From assembly GCA_032718475.1 (NCBI GenBank), contig JAUCBJ010000708.1, forward strand, positions 1-49,861: a stretch of DNA of 49,861 nt. Reading direction: 5' to 3'. Positions 33,508 to 42,890 of this stretch are shown in pieces; positions within the stretch are counted from its first letter, which is position 1, and every line of letters begins with the position of its first letter. This DNA comes from Nemertoderma westbladi (taxonomy: Eukaryota; Xenacoelomorpha; Nemertodermatida; Nemertodermatidae). Made by a program: the position numbers and the translations under genes. The notes below the pieces were generated by a model, which was given only the letters and a program-made list of their open reading frames with translations, made no database searches and had not been told where the DNA came from.

Positions 33508-34989
33508 CTATCATTAAACACTAAAAAAACTAGCTACATTATATTTCGCACCACGAACAAACCACTTAAACTAAACCAACCAATGGATATTGTGATCAAC
33601 AATATTGTTATCCAGAGAAATACAGTTATTAAGTTTCTCGGAGTTCTTATAGATGAACACCTTACATGGAAATACCATTACGAATACCTACGCAATAAAA
33701 TAAGTCGAAACATCGGCATTATCAATAAAATAAAACATTTCATTACACCACAAGTGGCAGCAACTCTTTATAACACAATGATCAGCCCCTACTTATATTA
33801 CACCGCAGTTTCGGCAGCAACATCATATAAATACACAGACTTTACAAATAACAGAGAACACCCAAACAAACACTATATACGCAAGAGAAAGCGAAAAAAA
33901 TACTATGTTAAGCCAAATACAACTTATAGAATGTTGCATAATCTTCAACAAAAGGCAAAAAACATTATCATTCATAGGGGCTTCGTCAACTTCAATCCAC
34001 TTACAATACGATCAACTTACATTAAACAAGTCGTACTACTTTGTTATAAACACTTGCACTACATATTGCCGAATGATATTTTCCCAACACTTCTAACCTT
34101 GATATCAAACACACACAATCACCGAACACGTGCTGTAACTGACCTGAACTGTATCGTACCACGTAGGCGTTTATGTTTAGCCAGGCAATCAATCAAAATC
34201 AAAGCCCCAGAAATCTGGAACTCAATGCCAACCTCTGTACGTCAATCAGAAAATTTGTCTATTTTTAAACGCTCATTAGATGCCTTTCTGAGTCAATCGC
34301 AATAATTTCTTATGCAAATACATATTTATCCTCTCTACGTAGTTTTTTCACAAATTATAGATAAGTTAGCACCTTAGCAGTATATTTAAAGGTTATGTTA
34401 TTACATTAGCATGAGTAAATAAGTATACGTAATCTATCAATTTTAGTTAGGAATAATGCTTTATTATACATATCGTGATTTAATTTTCTTTCTAATCGCA
34501 CTAGACCTACTTAGAAATATATAAAATGTAATTCAAAATGTATCTTACAACCAATACACTTTATCTTTCCATCAGTAGAATAATTACATTTCCGAACTAA
34601 TATTAACAAATTTTAATACAATATTACAATATATTATTCATATTATTAATGCCTATTCGGTGGTTGATGTAATGGGCCTTCCCGATCAACCTCTGTCTTT
34701 ACTATGCATCAAGTCAAATATATTCATAATATTTTTTCATTTACCGTAATTTACTAATTATTTGACTTATCGTACTCCAATTATTACATAGTTACAATTT
34801 ATTTGTGTGCATGCAAGTTTAGAAAATGTTTCATAATAAATAAAAAATAAAAATAAAAAAAAATTAGTGGATAAATAAACAAAACGGATAAATGGGAAAG
34901 ATGAATTGATTGCCAGCTAAATATTGAGTTATTATCTCTGAGATTATAGCTGAGAATTATTACACACCCCGCCCTCTGAGATTAGTGAA

Positions 34990-35315
34990 CTACTAATACT
35001 ACTACTATCGGTATGCTACATTGCAGCTGCATTATATATATATATTACCTAAATATTGAGAATGCTGTGCCAGTTTGTCAGTAAAATTGCGCCGCCACAA
35101 CTCCCTATCACCCATGACATTTGCTAGATCATCCGCATCTTCAATGCCAGTGTCCTTTAAGATGCGTCTCAAGAAAGTCATGGGCTGTCCACCATGCTTA
35201 TTCACTCCATGAGGCCGCCAAAGTACAAGATTATGCACTGGCTGGTCCTCACGGCGAAAGAAATGTCCTGTAAAATGGAGGCAGTTCCGTTCAAGTGTCA
35301 ATCTTGGGGAGTACA
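34990..35315 (-). mobile_element. RTE-type element copy 3, short 3' fragment, minus strand
   Basis: The minus strand encodes the C-terminal end of the RTE protein (LTLERNCLHFTGHFFRRED, GGQPMTFLRRILKDTG, NVMGDRELW). A short TA-rich insertion, the AATGCAGCTGCAATG 3' UTR and a TAG tail (CTACTACTATC on the plus strand, about 34990-35015) follow. It is more diverged than copies 1 and 2. Confidence 0.88.
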
Positions 35316-35321
35316 TATACA

Positions 35322-35342
35322 GATATATATATATATATATAT
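35322..35342. repeat. TA microsatellite at the 3' end of the Penelope-like element
   Basis: A short TA run separates RTE copy 3 from the 3' end of Penelope-like copy A. It may be the target or may have been added at integration. Confidence 0.8.
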
Positions 35343-35483
35343 AATTAAATCAAGTAGGAACGCTTTTTCAAACAACCATGTTCAGCATGATCCGGTCTCT
35401 CAAATATAGTCAAGTGTAGAACGAAAATAATAATAATAATAGACAGACCAATATCAAGCAATAAAAATAAAATGTATACGATA

Positions 35484-35510
35484 TTTCGAGTCAGCGTGAC
35501 TCTTATTCAT
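35484..35510 (-). other. Hammerhead-like hairpin in the Penelope-like 3' UTR (copy A)
   Basis: On the minus strand, ATGAATAA (35510-35503) precedes hairpin GAGTC-ACGCT-GACTC (35502-35488) followed by GAAA (35487-35484). This mirrors the stem II-GAAA half of the hammerhead motifs known from Penelope-like elements, but the CUGANGA box is not conserved. The same motif lies in copy B at 38757-38783. Confidence 0.4.
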
Positions 35511-35602
35511 GTATTTTTTCTTAAATTCAAATTAATTTTCTAGAACAATAAATAATTGAAATACTGTATAAATAAACTAGGTAACAACATAAATATAAAG
35601 TC

Positions 35603-38602
35603 TTAATCTTCTTGAAGAAAACCTGTGTAGCCATGTAAATTTGCGGTTGCTTCATTAATTGTGTTTATTCCGTATGGTTCCAAGGTCTGCAGTGTGCACT
35701 GGTAGTAACCCTCCCTCTTTCTCATTTGGATTTTGAGTTCTTTTCCCTTGTATCCCTTAATACTATCTATTGGTGTTATATGAAAATCTTCCCATGAATG
35801 TCCGTTGCTTGTAAAATGTTGATCAACCTTACATGTCTGCTTCTTTTTGTTTTTAATCTGTGTTTTATAATTAGCAATTCTAGCTTTAAAATTAATTGCA
35901 GAACCCACCGCTTGTTTATTACATCTAGAACATGATACAAGGTAAATTACATTAGTACTCTTGCAGTTCAAATTTTCTGTTATAGGGATTCTTCTCCGCC
36001 GGTCCACCGATTTTGAAGAAACAAATTCCATTGGTTCAATTTTGTCACAATAAACGCAGTTGTTGCAAGGAAAGGCGCCCCCATCTGATAAACTGTTGAG
36101 TCCTGTTCCTAGAGTGGTCAGAGGTTCTTTGTATGTGGAAGGTGCTAGTAGTCTCTGTAAAGTTGGTGCGCGTCTGTGAACTACATTAAATTTAAAACTA
36201 TTTGAAAACTCTTTTGTTAAAATGTCATTTTTTAGAATATGTTTTGACTTTTTTATTAGCAAATGTAAATCTGGAAGTGTTGGTTCGTGGTTAGCTACAT
36301 AATAAATAACTTTATTATCAATATGTGTCTTTATTCTCGCCTTTCGACTCTCTTTATGTGATAGAACCGCTGCCGTTGCGAACTGTTTGCAAACATCATC
36401 AAGATTCCAAGCTCGTGCTACAAAAGCTGCTCCAAAAGTGATAAAGTGCTTCTTGAGATCAACATCTCTGCTACAGTTTCGTCGTAACCTTAAAGCTACA
36501 CCATACGGTACATACTTGATCTGAGACGGTGGGTGAGACGAAGTCCTATGCAAATACTGATGTACGTCCATAGGTTTGAAAAAAATATCTGTTTGAATGG
36601 TTCCATGGGCGTCGATGAAAATTTTTAGGTCCAAAAAATTAACTTCTCTCCCCATCTGTTCAGTAACGAATTTAATTTGTCCTGGCTTTACTTGATCATT
36701 TAAATCCTCAACTAATTGTTTTAATTTTAAATCTATATCATGTAAATATAAAACTAAAATGTCATCCCTATATCTTCCAAATTCATCTGGGGAATTATCA
36801 GATTGATCTGCAATGGTGTCTATTTTGCGAGCTCCATAGGCATCAGTGTAAGAACAAGAGTAACTGGGACCCATTGCTGATCCTGAACACTGTGTGTAAT
36901 GTTTATTGTCAAAAGTACAGTTATTAATTTCTAGACATAATTTAAGACCTTCTAGGATACAATCTTTTGGTGGTGCGTTAACTGGTAGGAGTTCTGGATA
37001 AAGGTCAAGTAATTCTTTGACGCTGTCAAGTCCATCTTTATTATCTACACTAGGGAAGAAATTTGCAATATCCAAACAAGCAAATTGGGCCGTTAATGGA
37101 AGTGGAGCATACTTTATATTATAGTTATCTATTTTCTCTAAAAGGTGTAATGTGTTTTTAATGTAGGCTGGATGCTTTGTTGCAAATGGCTTAAGAAAAT
37201 TTTCAATTAAGATACTCAAATTTTGTGAAGCAGTTGAACAAGATGATAAAATATTTCTAAGTGGCCAATTGGGTTTGTGGGTTTTTATATTAGCGAAACA
37301 AACTCCAGCTTTCGCACGCTTATTAACAAGCCATTCTCTGTTGACTTTAATAACTTCAATATGTTTCCATTTGTTAACAAATGCAGCTATTCGTTTTGTA
37401 TACTCTACTGTAGGGTTTACCTTCCCATGCTGTGTAAATTGGGCTGTTTCACCAAGGTAGTTATTAATACCGTCTTTGTAAATTTGTCGTTCAGTTGCAA
37501 CAAATCTTTTTGAACCTTTATCTTGAAGGCGCAACACAAAATCGTTGTCTGCCTTTATGTTTTTCATTGCTGCACGTTCGTCTGGGTTCAAATTGTCATT
37601 ACATTTATTCCTCAGTTTGGGATTAAATAAATCTGAATAAATGGCTGAGAGGAAATTGTCTATAGTTTGATTTGTCGATGTTAAATTAAAATAAACACTT
37701 TTAGCACCCTTGAAAAGTGGCACCACTGTTGAATTACTTTCAGTTTCTTGTAGCTCCAAGTTCAACGGATTAACAATCTGTGTTTTTTCTGTGTTAGTCT
37801 TAGTGGCCCTATTAATTTGCTTTTCAAATTGGAGAAACTGATAACGAACTTTAGTGGCAAATGATGCAAAATCTAAATGTGCTTCATGAAGCTTTGGTTG
37901 CCATGGTAAAGGAACGAAAGAAGGACCTTTATTTAGCAAACTAACCAAAGCTGGTTCAGCTTGCAAACTATCGGGAAAAACCGGGTTAAAAGTAGATAAC
38001 GGTACCTGATTTTCTAGAATTGCTGTTTTCAATTCTTCTGCTAGTGCATCCCGTGTCTTGTGGCGATGTGCTTTACGAATCTCCGTCCTGAGTGGTCCTC
38101 TCACGTGGTGACTGTAGTTAGAACGTCTTCGAACCGGTTCAATATCAGGCACTTGTGACTCGAAATGGGACGCCGGACTACATTTTAATAAATTATGAAT
38201 TTTTTTCCGATGTCTCTGTCTTGAAATATGATTAATATGATGAAGTTCAACGTGTGATTGGTGAAGAACTTCCCGACAAACATTAGGTTGTATAACAGTT
38301 TGTATGTAATACTTAGTCTGCATAAATTTCTGCAGAAAATATTGCCACTTGACGTGGGCATCTTGTTTCATTGTAACTAATAATTTATGTTCAATTTTAT
38401 ACAATTCTTTTCCAAAATCATTACGACACTCCGGCGAAAAAAAGTTTAAATGTAGGTGTGCACGCAAATTTAACCCATTCGGTAATAGATCTTTGTTTAA
38501 GCAAGTATTAAGAAAATAAAATTGATTTCTTGCTTGTATGTAATGGGTACCTAAACTTCTCAGTTCACAAAACTTAGCTTTAACGAAATTTGACCAAGGC
38601 AT
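35603..38602 (-). CDS. Penelope-like reverse transcriptase with GIY-YIG-type endonuclease domain
   Basis: An intact 999-residue frame, ATG at 38602 preceded by an in-frame TAG. The N-terminal 140 residues are His/Arg/Lys-rich. PLE-type RT follows: LLNKGPSFVPLP, NIKTHKPNWPLRNI, CLDIANFFPSVD (about 505-517), QCSGSAMGPSYSCSY, the catalytic YRDD (611-614), then FFKPMDVHQYLHRTSSHP. A cysteine cluster CNNCVYC (about 845-851) precedes the GIY-YIG-like domain: NVIYLVSC (884-891), C894, KQAVGS (896-901), FKARI, and C-terminal REGYYQCTLQTLEPYGIN. The second signature reads AVG where the family has YVG or YIG, so nuclease activity is uncertain. It would copy element RNA at chromosomal nicks. Length and order fit canonical PLEs, and the intact frame suggests recent mobility. 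Confidence 0.93.
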   Translation of the reverse strand: MPWSNFVKAKFCELRSLGTHYIQARNQFYFLNTCLNKDLLPNGLNLRAHLHLNFFSPECRNDFGKELYKIEHKLLVTMKQDAHVKWQYFLQKFMQTKYYIQTVIQPNVCREVLHQSHVELHHINHISRQRHRKKIHNLLKCSPASHFESQVPDIEPVRRRSNYSHHVRGPLRTEIRKAHRHKTRDALAEELKTAILENQVPLSTFNPVFPDSLQAEPALVSLLNKGPSFVPLPWQPKLHEAHLDFASFATKVRYQFLQFEKQINRATKTNTEKTQIVNPLNLELQETESNSTVVPLFKGAKSVYFNLTSTNQTIDNFLSAIYSDLFNPKLRNKCNDNLNPDERAAMKNIKADNDFVLRLQDKGSKRFVATERQIYKDGINNYLGETAQFTQHGKVNPTVEYTKRIAAFVNKWKHIEVIKVNREWLVNKRAKAGVCFANIKTHKPNWPLRNILSSCSTASQNLSILIENFLKPFATKHPAYIKNTLHLLEKIDNYNIKYAPLPLTAQFACLDIANFFPSVDNKDGLDSVKELLDLYPELLPVNAPPKDCILEGLKLCLEINNCTFDNKHYTQCSGSAMGPSYSCSYTDAYGARKIDTIADQSDNSPDEFGRYRDDILVLYLHDIDLKLKQLVEDLNDQVKPGQIKFVTEQMGREVNFLDLKIFIDAHGTIQTDIFFKPMDVHQYLHRTSSHPPSQIKYVPYGVALRLRRNCSRDVDLKKHFITFGAAFVARAWNLDDVCKQFATAAVLSHKESRKARIKTHIDNKVIYYVANHEPTLPDLHLLIKKSKHILKNDILTKEFSNSFKFNVVHRRAPTLQRLLAPSTYKEPLTTLGTGLNSLSDGGAFPCNNCVYCDKIEPMEFVSSKSVDRRRRIPITENLNCKSTNVIYLVSCSRCNKQAVGSAINFKARIANYKTQIKNKKKQTCKVDQHFTSNGHSWEDFHITPIDSIKGYKGKELKIQMRKREGYYQCTLQTLEPYGINTINEATANLHGYTGFLQED

Positions 38603-38613
38603 GGTTGCTAAAT

Positions 38614-41462
38614 ATAATTAAATCAAGTAGGAACGCTTTTTCAAACAACCATGTTCAGCATGATCCGGTCTCTCAAATATAGTCAAGTGTAGAACGAAAA
38701 TAATAATAATAATAGACAGACCAATATCAAGCAATAAAAATAAAATGTATACGATATTTCGAGTCAGCGTGACTCTTATTCATGTATTTTTTCTTAAATT
38801 CAAATTAATTTTCTAGAACAATAAATAATTGAAATACTGTATAAATAAACTAGGTAACAACATAAATATAAAGTCTTAATCTTCTTGAAGAAAACCTGTG
38901 TAGCCATGTAAATTTGCGGTTGCTTCATTAATTGTGTTTATTCCGTATGGTTCCAAGGTCTGCAGTGTGCACTGGTAGTAACCCTCCCTCTTTCTCATTT
39001 GGATTTTGAGTTCTTTTCCCTTGTATCCCTTAATACTATCTATTGGTGTTATATGAAAATCTTCCCATGAATGTCCGTTGCTTGTAAAATGTTGATCAAC
39101 CTTACATGTCTGCTTCTTTTTGTTTTTAATCTGTGTTTTATAATTAGCAATTCTAGCTTTAAAATTAATTGCAGAACCCACCGCTTGTTTATTACATCTA
39201 GAACATGATACAAGGTAAATTACATTAGTACTCTTGCAGTTCAAATTTTCTGTTATAGGGATTCTTCTCCGCCGGTCCACCGATTTTGAAGAAACAAATT
39301 CCATTGGTTCAATTTTGTCACAATAAACGCAGTTGTTGCAAGGAAAGGCGCCCCCATCTGATAAACTGTTGAGTCCTGTTCCTAGAGTGGTCAGAGGTTC
39401 TTTGTATGTGGAAGGTGCTAGTAGTCTCTGTAAAGTTGGTGCGCGTCTGTGAACTACATTAAATTTAAAACTATTTGAAAACTCTTTTGTTAAAATGTCA
39501 TTTTTTAGAATATGTTTTGACTTTTTTATTAGCAAATGTAAATCTGGAAGTGTTGGTTCGTGGTTAGCTACATAATAAATAACTTTATTATCAATATGTG
39601 TCTTTATTCTCGCCTTTCGACTCTCTTTATGTGATAGAACCGCTGCCGTTGCGAACTGTTTGCAAACATCATCAAGATTCCAAGCTCGTGCTACAAAAGC
39701 TGCTCCAAAAGTGATAAAGTGCTTCTTGAGATCAACATCTCTGCTACAGTTTCGTCGTAACCTTAAAGCTACACCATACGGTACATACTTGATCTGAGAC
39801 GGTGGGTGAGACGAAGTCCTATGCAAATACTGATGTACGTCCATAGGTTTGAAAAAAATATCTGTTTGAATGGTTCCATGGGCGTCGATGAAAATTTTTA
39901 GGTCCAAAAAATTAACTTCTCTCCCCATCTGTTCAGTAACGAATTTAATTTGTCCTGGCTTTACTTGATCATTTAAATCCTCAACTAATTGTTTTAATTT
40001 TAAATCTATATCATGTAAATATAAAACTAAAATGTCATCCCTATATCTTCCAAATTCATCTGGGGAATTATCAGATTGATCTGCAATGGTGTCTATTTTG
40101 CGAGCTCCATAGGCATCAGTGTAAGAACAAGAGTAACTGGGACCCATTGCTGATCCTGAACACTGTGTGTAATGTTTATTGTCAAAAGTACAGTTATTAA
40201 TTTCTAGACATAATTTAAGACCTTCTAGGATACAATCTTTTGGTGGTGCGTTAACTGGTAGGAGTTCTGGATAAAGGTCAAGTAATTCTTTGACGCTGTC
40301 AAGTCCATCTTTATTATCTACACTAGGGAAGAAATTTGCAATATCCAAACAAGCAAATTGGGCCGTTAATGGAAGTGGAGCATACTTTATATTATAGTTA
40401 TCTATTTTCTCTAAAAGGTGTAATGTGTTTTTAATGTAGGCTGGATGCTTTGTTGCAAATGGCTTAAGAAAATTTTCAATTAAGATACTCAAATTTTGTG
40501 AAGCAGTTGAACAAGATGATAAAATATTTCTAAGTGGCCAATTGGGTTTGTGGGTTTTTATATTAGCGAAACAAACTCCAGCTTTCGCACGCTTATTAAC
40601 AAGCCATTCTCTGTTGACTTTAATAACTTCAATATGTTTCCATTTGTTAACAAATGCAGCTATTCGTTTTGTATACTCTACTGTAGGGTTTACCTTCCCA
40701 TGCTGTGTAAATTGGGCTGTTTCACCAAGGTAGTTATTAATACCGTCTTTGTAAATTTGTCGTTCAGTTGCAACAAATCTTTTTGAACCTTTATCTTGAA
40801 GGCGCAACACAAAATCGTTGTCTGCCTTTATGTTTTTCATTGCTGCACGTTCGTCTGGGTTCAAATTGTCATTACATTTATTCCTCAGTTTGGGATTAAA
40901 TAAATCTGAATAAATGGCTGAGAGGAAATTGTCTATAGTTTGATTTGTCGATGTTAAATTAAAATAAACACTTTTAGCACCCTTGAAAAGTGGCACCACT
41001 GTTGAATTACTTTCAGTTTCTTGTAGCTCCAAGTTCAACGGATTAACAATCTGTGTTTTTTCTGTGTTAGTCTTAGTGGCCCTATTAATTTGCTTTTCAA
41101 ATTGGAGAAACTGATAACGAACTTTAGTGGCAAATGATGCAAAATCTAAATGTGCTTCATGAAGCTTTGGTTGCCATGGTAAAGGAACGAAAGAAGGACC
41201 TTTATTTAGCAAACTAACCAAAGCTGGTTCAGCTTGCAAACTATCGGGAAAAACCGGGTTAAAAGTAGATAACGGTACCTGATTTTCTAGAATTGCTGTT
41301 TTCAATTCTTCTGCTAGTGCATCCCGTGTCTTGTGGCGATGTGCTTTACGAATCTCCGTCCTGAGTGGTCCTCTCACGTGGTGACTGTAGTTAGAACGTC
41401 TTCGAACCGGTTCAATATCAGGCACTTGTGACTCGAAATGGGACGCCGGACTACATTTTAAT
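38614..41462 (-). mobile_element. Penelope-like element copy B, 5'-truncated upstream member of the tandem
   Basis: Matches copy A (35341-38189) base for base wherever I compared it, over 2849 bp. Homology stops at CATTTTAAT (41454-41462), so the first 138 codons and the 5' edge are missing. The upstream flank is unrelated. Confidence 0.93.
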
Positions 41463-41518
41463 GATATAAATGTTGCCACTGTGCCACCCCTCCAGAATTG
41501 GCAGTGGCCCTTTGGCAA
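38876..41518 (-). CDS. Truncated Penelope-like RT/GIY-YIG ORF fused to 20 residues of flanking sequence
   Basis: An open frame of 880 codons. The last 860 residues equal copy A from KCSPASHFES to the stop and keep the full RT (YRDD), cysteine cluster and GIY-YIG-like domain. The first 20 residues (MPKGHCQFWRGG...) are read by chance from flanking repeat DNA. The lysine/histidine-rich N terminus of the family is lost. It may be read through into copy A as part of the tandem transcription unit. Confidence 0.85.
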   Translation of the reverse strand: MPKGHCQFWRGGTVATFISLKCSPASHFESQVPDIEPVRRRSNYSHHVRGPLRTEIRKAHRHKTRDALAEELKTAILENQVPLSTFNPVFPDSLQAEPALVSLLNKGPSFVPLPWQPKLHEAHLDFASFATKVRYQFLQFEKQINRATKTNTEKTQIVNPLNLELQETESNSTVVPLFKGAKSVYFNLTSTNQTIDNFLSAIYSDLFNPKLRNKCNDNLNPDERAAMKNIKADNDFVLRLQDKGSKRFVATERQIYKDGINNYLGETAQFTQHGKVNPTVEYTKRIAAFVNKWKHIEVIKVNREWLVNKRAKAGVCFANIKTHKPNWPLRNILSSCSTASQNLSILIENFLKPFATKHPAYIKNTLHLLEKIDNYNIKYAPLPLTAQFACLDIANFFPSVDNKDGLDSVKELLDLYPELLPVNAPPKDCILEGLKLCLEINNCTFDNKHYTQCSGSAMGPSYSCSYTDAYGARKIDTIADQSDNSPDEFGRYRDDILVLYLHDIDLKLKQLVEDLNDQVKPGQIKFVTEQMGREVNFLDLKIFIDAHGTIQTDIFFKPMDVHQYLHRTSSHPPSQIKYVPYGVALRLRRNCSRDVDLKKHFITFGAAFVARAWNLDDVCKQFATAAVLSHKESRKARIKTHIDNKVIYYVANHEPTLPDLHLLIKKSKHILKNDILTKEFSNSFKFNVVHRRAPTLQRLLAPSTYKEPLTTLGTGLNSLSDGGAFPCNNCVYCDKIEPMEFVSSKSVDRRRRIPITENLNCKSTNVIYLVSCSRCNKQAVGSAINFKARIANYKTQIKNKKKQTCKVDQHFTSNGHSWEDFHITPIDSIKGYKGKELKIQMRKREGYYQCTLQTLEPYGINTINEATANLHGYTGFLQED

Positions 41519-41830
41519 CCTCTCAGCATATAAATGTGGCCCTATGGCAACATTAGTGGCATCTTGGCAACATGTTGCCTCTAGGCCCTGTGGCCCATTG
41601 ACTGCTTTCGTATCTGACTGGCCCTAAGGTTGCTTTTTACAGTTACAACATATATCTGCGCTAACTGTGTGGCCTTGTGGCCCATTGGCCTCTTTGTATC
41701 AGAGTGGTCCTTAGGTTGTTTTTTACATTTATAATGTACACCTTCTATGCAGACACATCTTTCCAATAATATGGGGTTTGCCGTACAACCACCACACCAG
41801 CTAGAGTATCATTTAATGAGATGGTAATAA
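41463..41830. repeat. Degenerate ~95-bp direct repeats (GTGGCCCATTG family)
   Basis: Segments starting near 41588 (CTGTGGCCCATTGACTGC) and 41682 (TTGTGGCCCATTGGCCTC) repeat in the same order through CCTTAGGTTG/CCTAAGGTTG and TTTTTTACA. Shorter GTGGCCCT(A/T)TGGCAAC copies precede them. No gene. Confidence 0.65.
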
Positions 41831-42028
41831 TATATCGGAATATTAGGGCTGTTGTCTTTGTAATTATTCTAAACTTGAAATATACTCCGATGGTTTTCGT
41901 AGACAAATTTTTCTACAATGGATAATTTGTACTGTGGGTTATAAACTCTAAAGAAAAGTTAAAGTAAGCAAGGAAGTTGTTAATAGTCTTTTAAAAAGTC
42001 GTTAATATTTTAATAAAGTATGTTAATA

Positions 42029-42380
42029 AGAGTGAGTGAATGTGTGATGAGCGAGTGAGTGAGTGAGTGGGTGAGTGAATGTGTGAGTGAGTGAGTGACT
42101 GAGTGAGTAGGTGAGTGAATGTTTGGGTGAGCGAGCGAGTGAGTGAATGAGTGGGTCAGTGGATGAGTGTGTGGGTGAGTGAGTGAATGAATGAGTGAAT
42201 GTGTGAATGAATGAGAGAGTGACTGAGTGAGTGACTGATTGATTGAGTGGGTGAATGAATGAGTGAGTGAATGTGTGAGTGAATGAGTGAGTGATTGAGA
42301 GAGTGGGTGAAATAAGAATGTAAGTGAGTGAGCACGTAAGTGAGTCAGTAAGTAAGTAAGTAGGTAAGTGAGGTATATGG
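42029..42380. repeat. Degenerate GTGA tetranucleotide array (~350 bp)
   Basis: Long stretches of GTGAGTGAGTGA interrupted by GTGAATGTGTGA variants. On the right it grades into AAGT repeats (42333-42368). Confidence 0.95.
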
Positions 42381-42619
42381 AGGCATAGTTACTAACTTAC
42401 ATTATACCTATTTAAGTAGTAAACTTACCTAGATACCAGTACAGACCTACAGTACATACCTTGATTTTCTCAGTATGTTCCCTACAGTACTTTCTTAAAA
42501 CATACTTTTTTGCAAGCTTTTTTACAGTATTACTTATTATATAATTATGACAATTTGTATGGTTGAACTTCCGACAAATTTAAAACAGCTTATAAACTTA
42601 AAATTATATTTGATTAGTC

Positions 42620-42740
42620 CAGTCATTCTAGCTTAGGGTTAGAATGCTAGTTCTGGTCCCGGGAGATCATCATAAGGTCGATCCACCACTTTATCCTCGA
42701 CCCTCGGAAACAATGGGATGCGCCGCGGACAATGGCGAAC
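42620..42740 (+). mobile_element. Possible decayed tRNA-derived SINE
   Basis: TAGCTTAGGGTTAGAATGC resembles a D-arm and A box with one base lost. AAGGTCGATCC resembles a B box lacking one T. A body with ACAATGGGATGCGCC follows. It cannot form an intact tRNA. Confidence 0.4.
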
Positions 42741-42754
42741 TGAATCAGGTTATT

Positions 42755-42890
42755 TCTTACGTACTTATTCACTAACTTAATTACTTAAGTTACTGTACTA
42801 ACTAACGTACTACTTACATACTTTATTCACTTATACTTACTTACTTACTTACAAACGTAACTTTCTTATGTTACTTACTTCCTTACTTAA
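42755..42890. repeat. ACTT-rich degenerate tetranucleotide array
   Basis: Runs of TTACTTACTTAC with many interruptions. It ends at the TTAA that begins the piggyBac-like element. Confidence 0.85.

Larger units (their letters stand above)
29230..34305 (+). pseudogene. PHD finger-endonuclease-reverse transcriptase polyprotein of the second LINE (frameshifted, split)
   Basis: 29230-29808 opens with a PHD-type C4HC3 finger (CKIC, CDNC-DNWLHTKC, WFCHEC). It leads into the middle of an AP endonuclease; the endonuclease N terminus looks deleted. The frame shifts near 29700-29810, then reads IYRPPDSN, LLGDFNIDLL and SDHLPIF (to 30494), shifts again around 30490 and 30620, and recovers as a reverse transcriptase at 30780-31722. 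RT motifs are NYRPISVLAYFSKILEKI, QFGFRNKRS, SIDLSKAFDTVNH, GLPQGTLLSPLLF and the catalytic FADD at about 31615-31626. After the RTE insert the thumb and C-terminal region continue at 33441-34305 (IWNSMPTSVR, FKRSLDAFL). Several frameshifts and the insertion make it dead. Confidence 0.8.
29160..34863 (+). mobile_element. Second Jockey-superfamily LINE (CR1/L2-like) with PHD finger, plus strand, interrupted by RTE copy 2
   Basis: It starts head to head with the minus-strand CR1 across a GT- and TA-rich spacer (29165-29215). Coding begins at 29230 and resumes after the RTE insertion (31723-33440). The 3' UTR runs 34306-34835 and ends in an A-rich tail (AATAAATAAAAAATAAAAAT, about 34838-34863). 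It is much more AT-rich and more mutated than the CR1 on its left and belongs to a different lineage. Confidence 0.8.
35341..38613 (-). mobile_element. Penelope-like element copy A, complete unit (3273 bp)
   Basis: The unit starts about 11 bases upstream of its ATG (38602), carries one ORF and ends in a 260-bp 3' UTR (35602-35341) whose last bases are TTGATTTAATTAT. The same 3' end is joined directly upstream (38614), so copies A and B form a head-to-tail tandem with offset 3273 bp. Penelope-like elements characteristically sit in such tandems with a truncated upstream copy (pseudo-LTR arrangement). Confidence 0.93.

Noticed and set aside
35484-35510. Active hammerhead in the Penelope-like 3' UTR
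   Set aside because: The CUGANGA box is not conserved; kept only as a divergent-motif finding.
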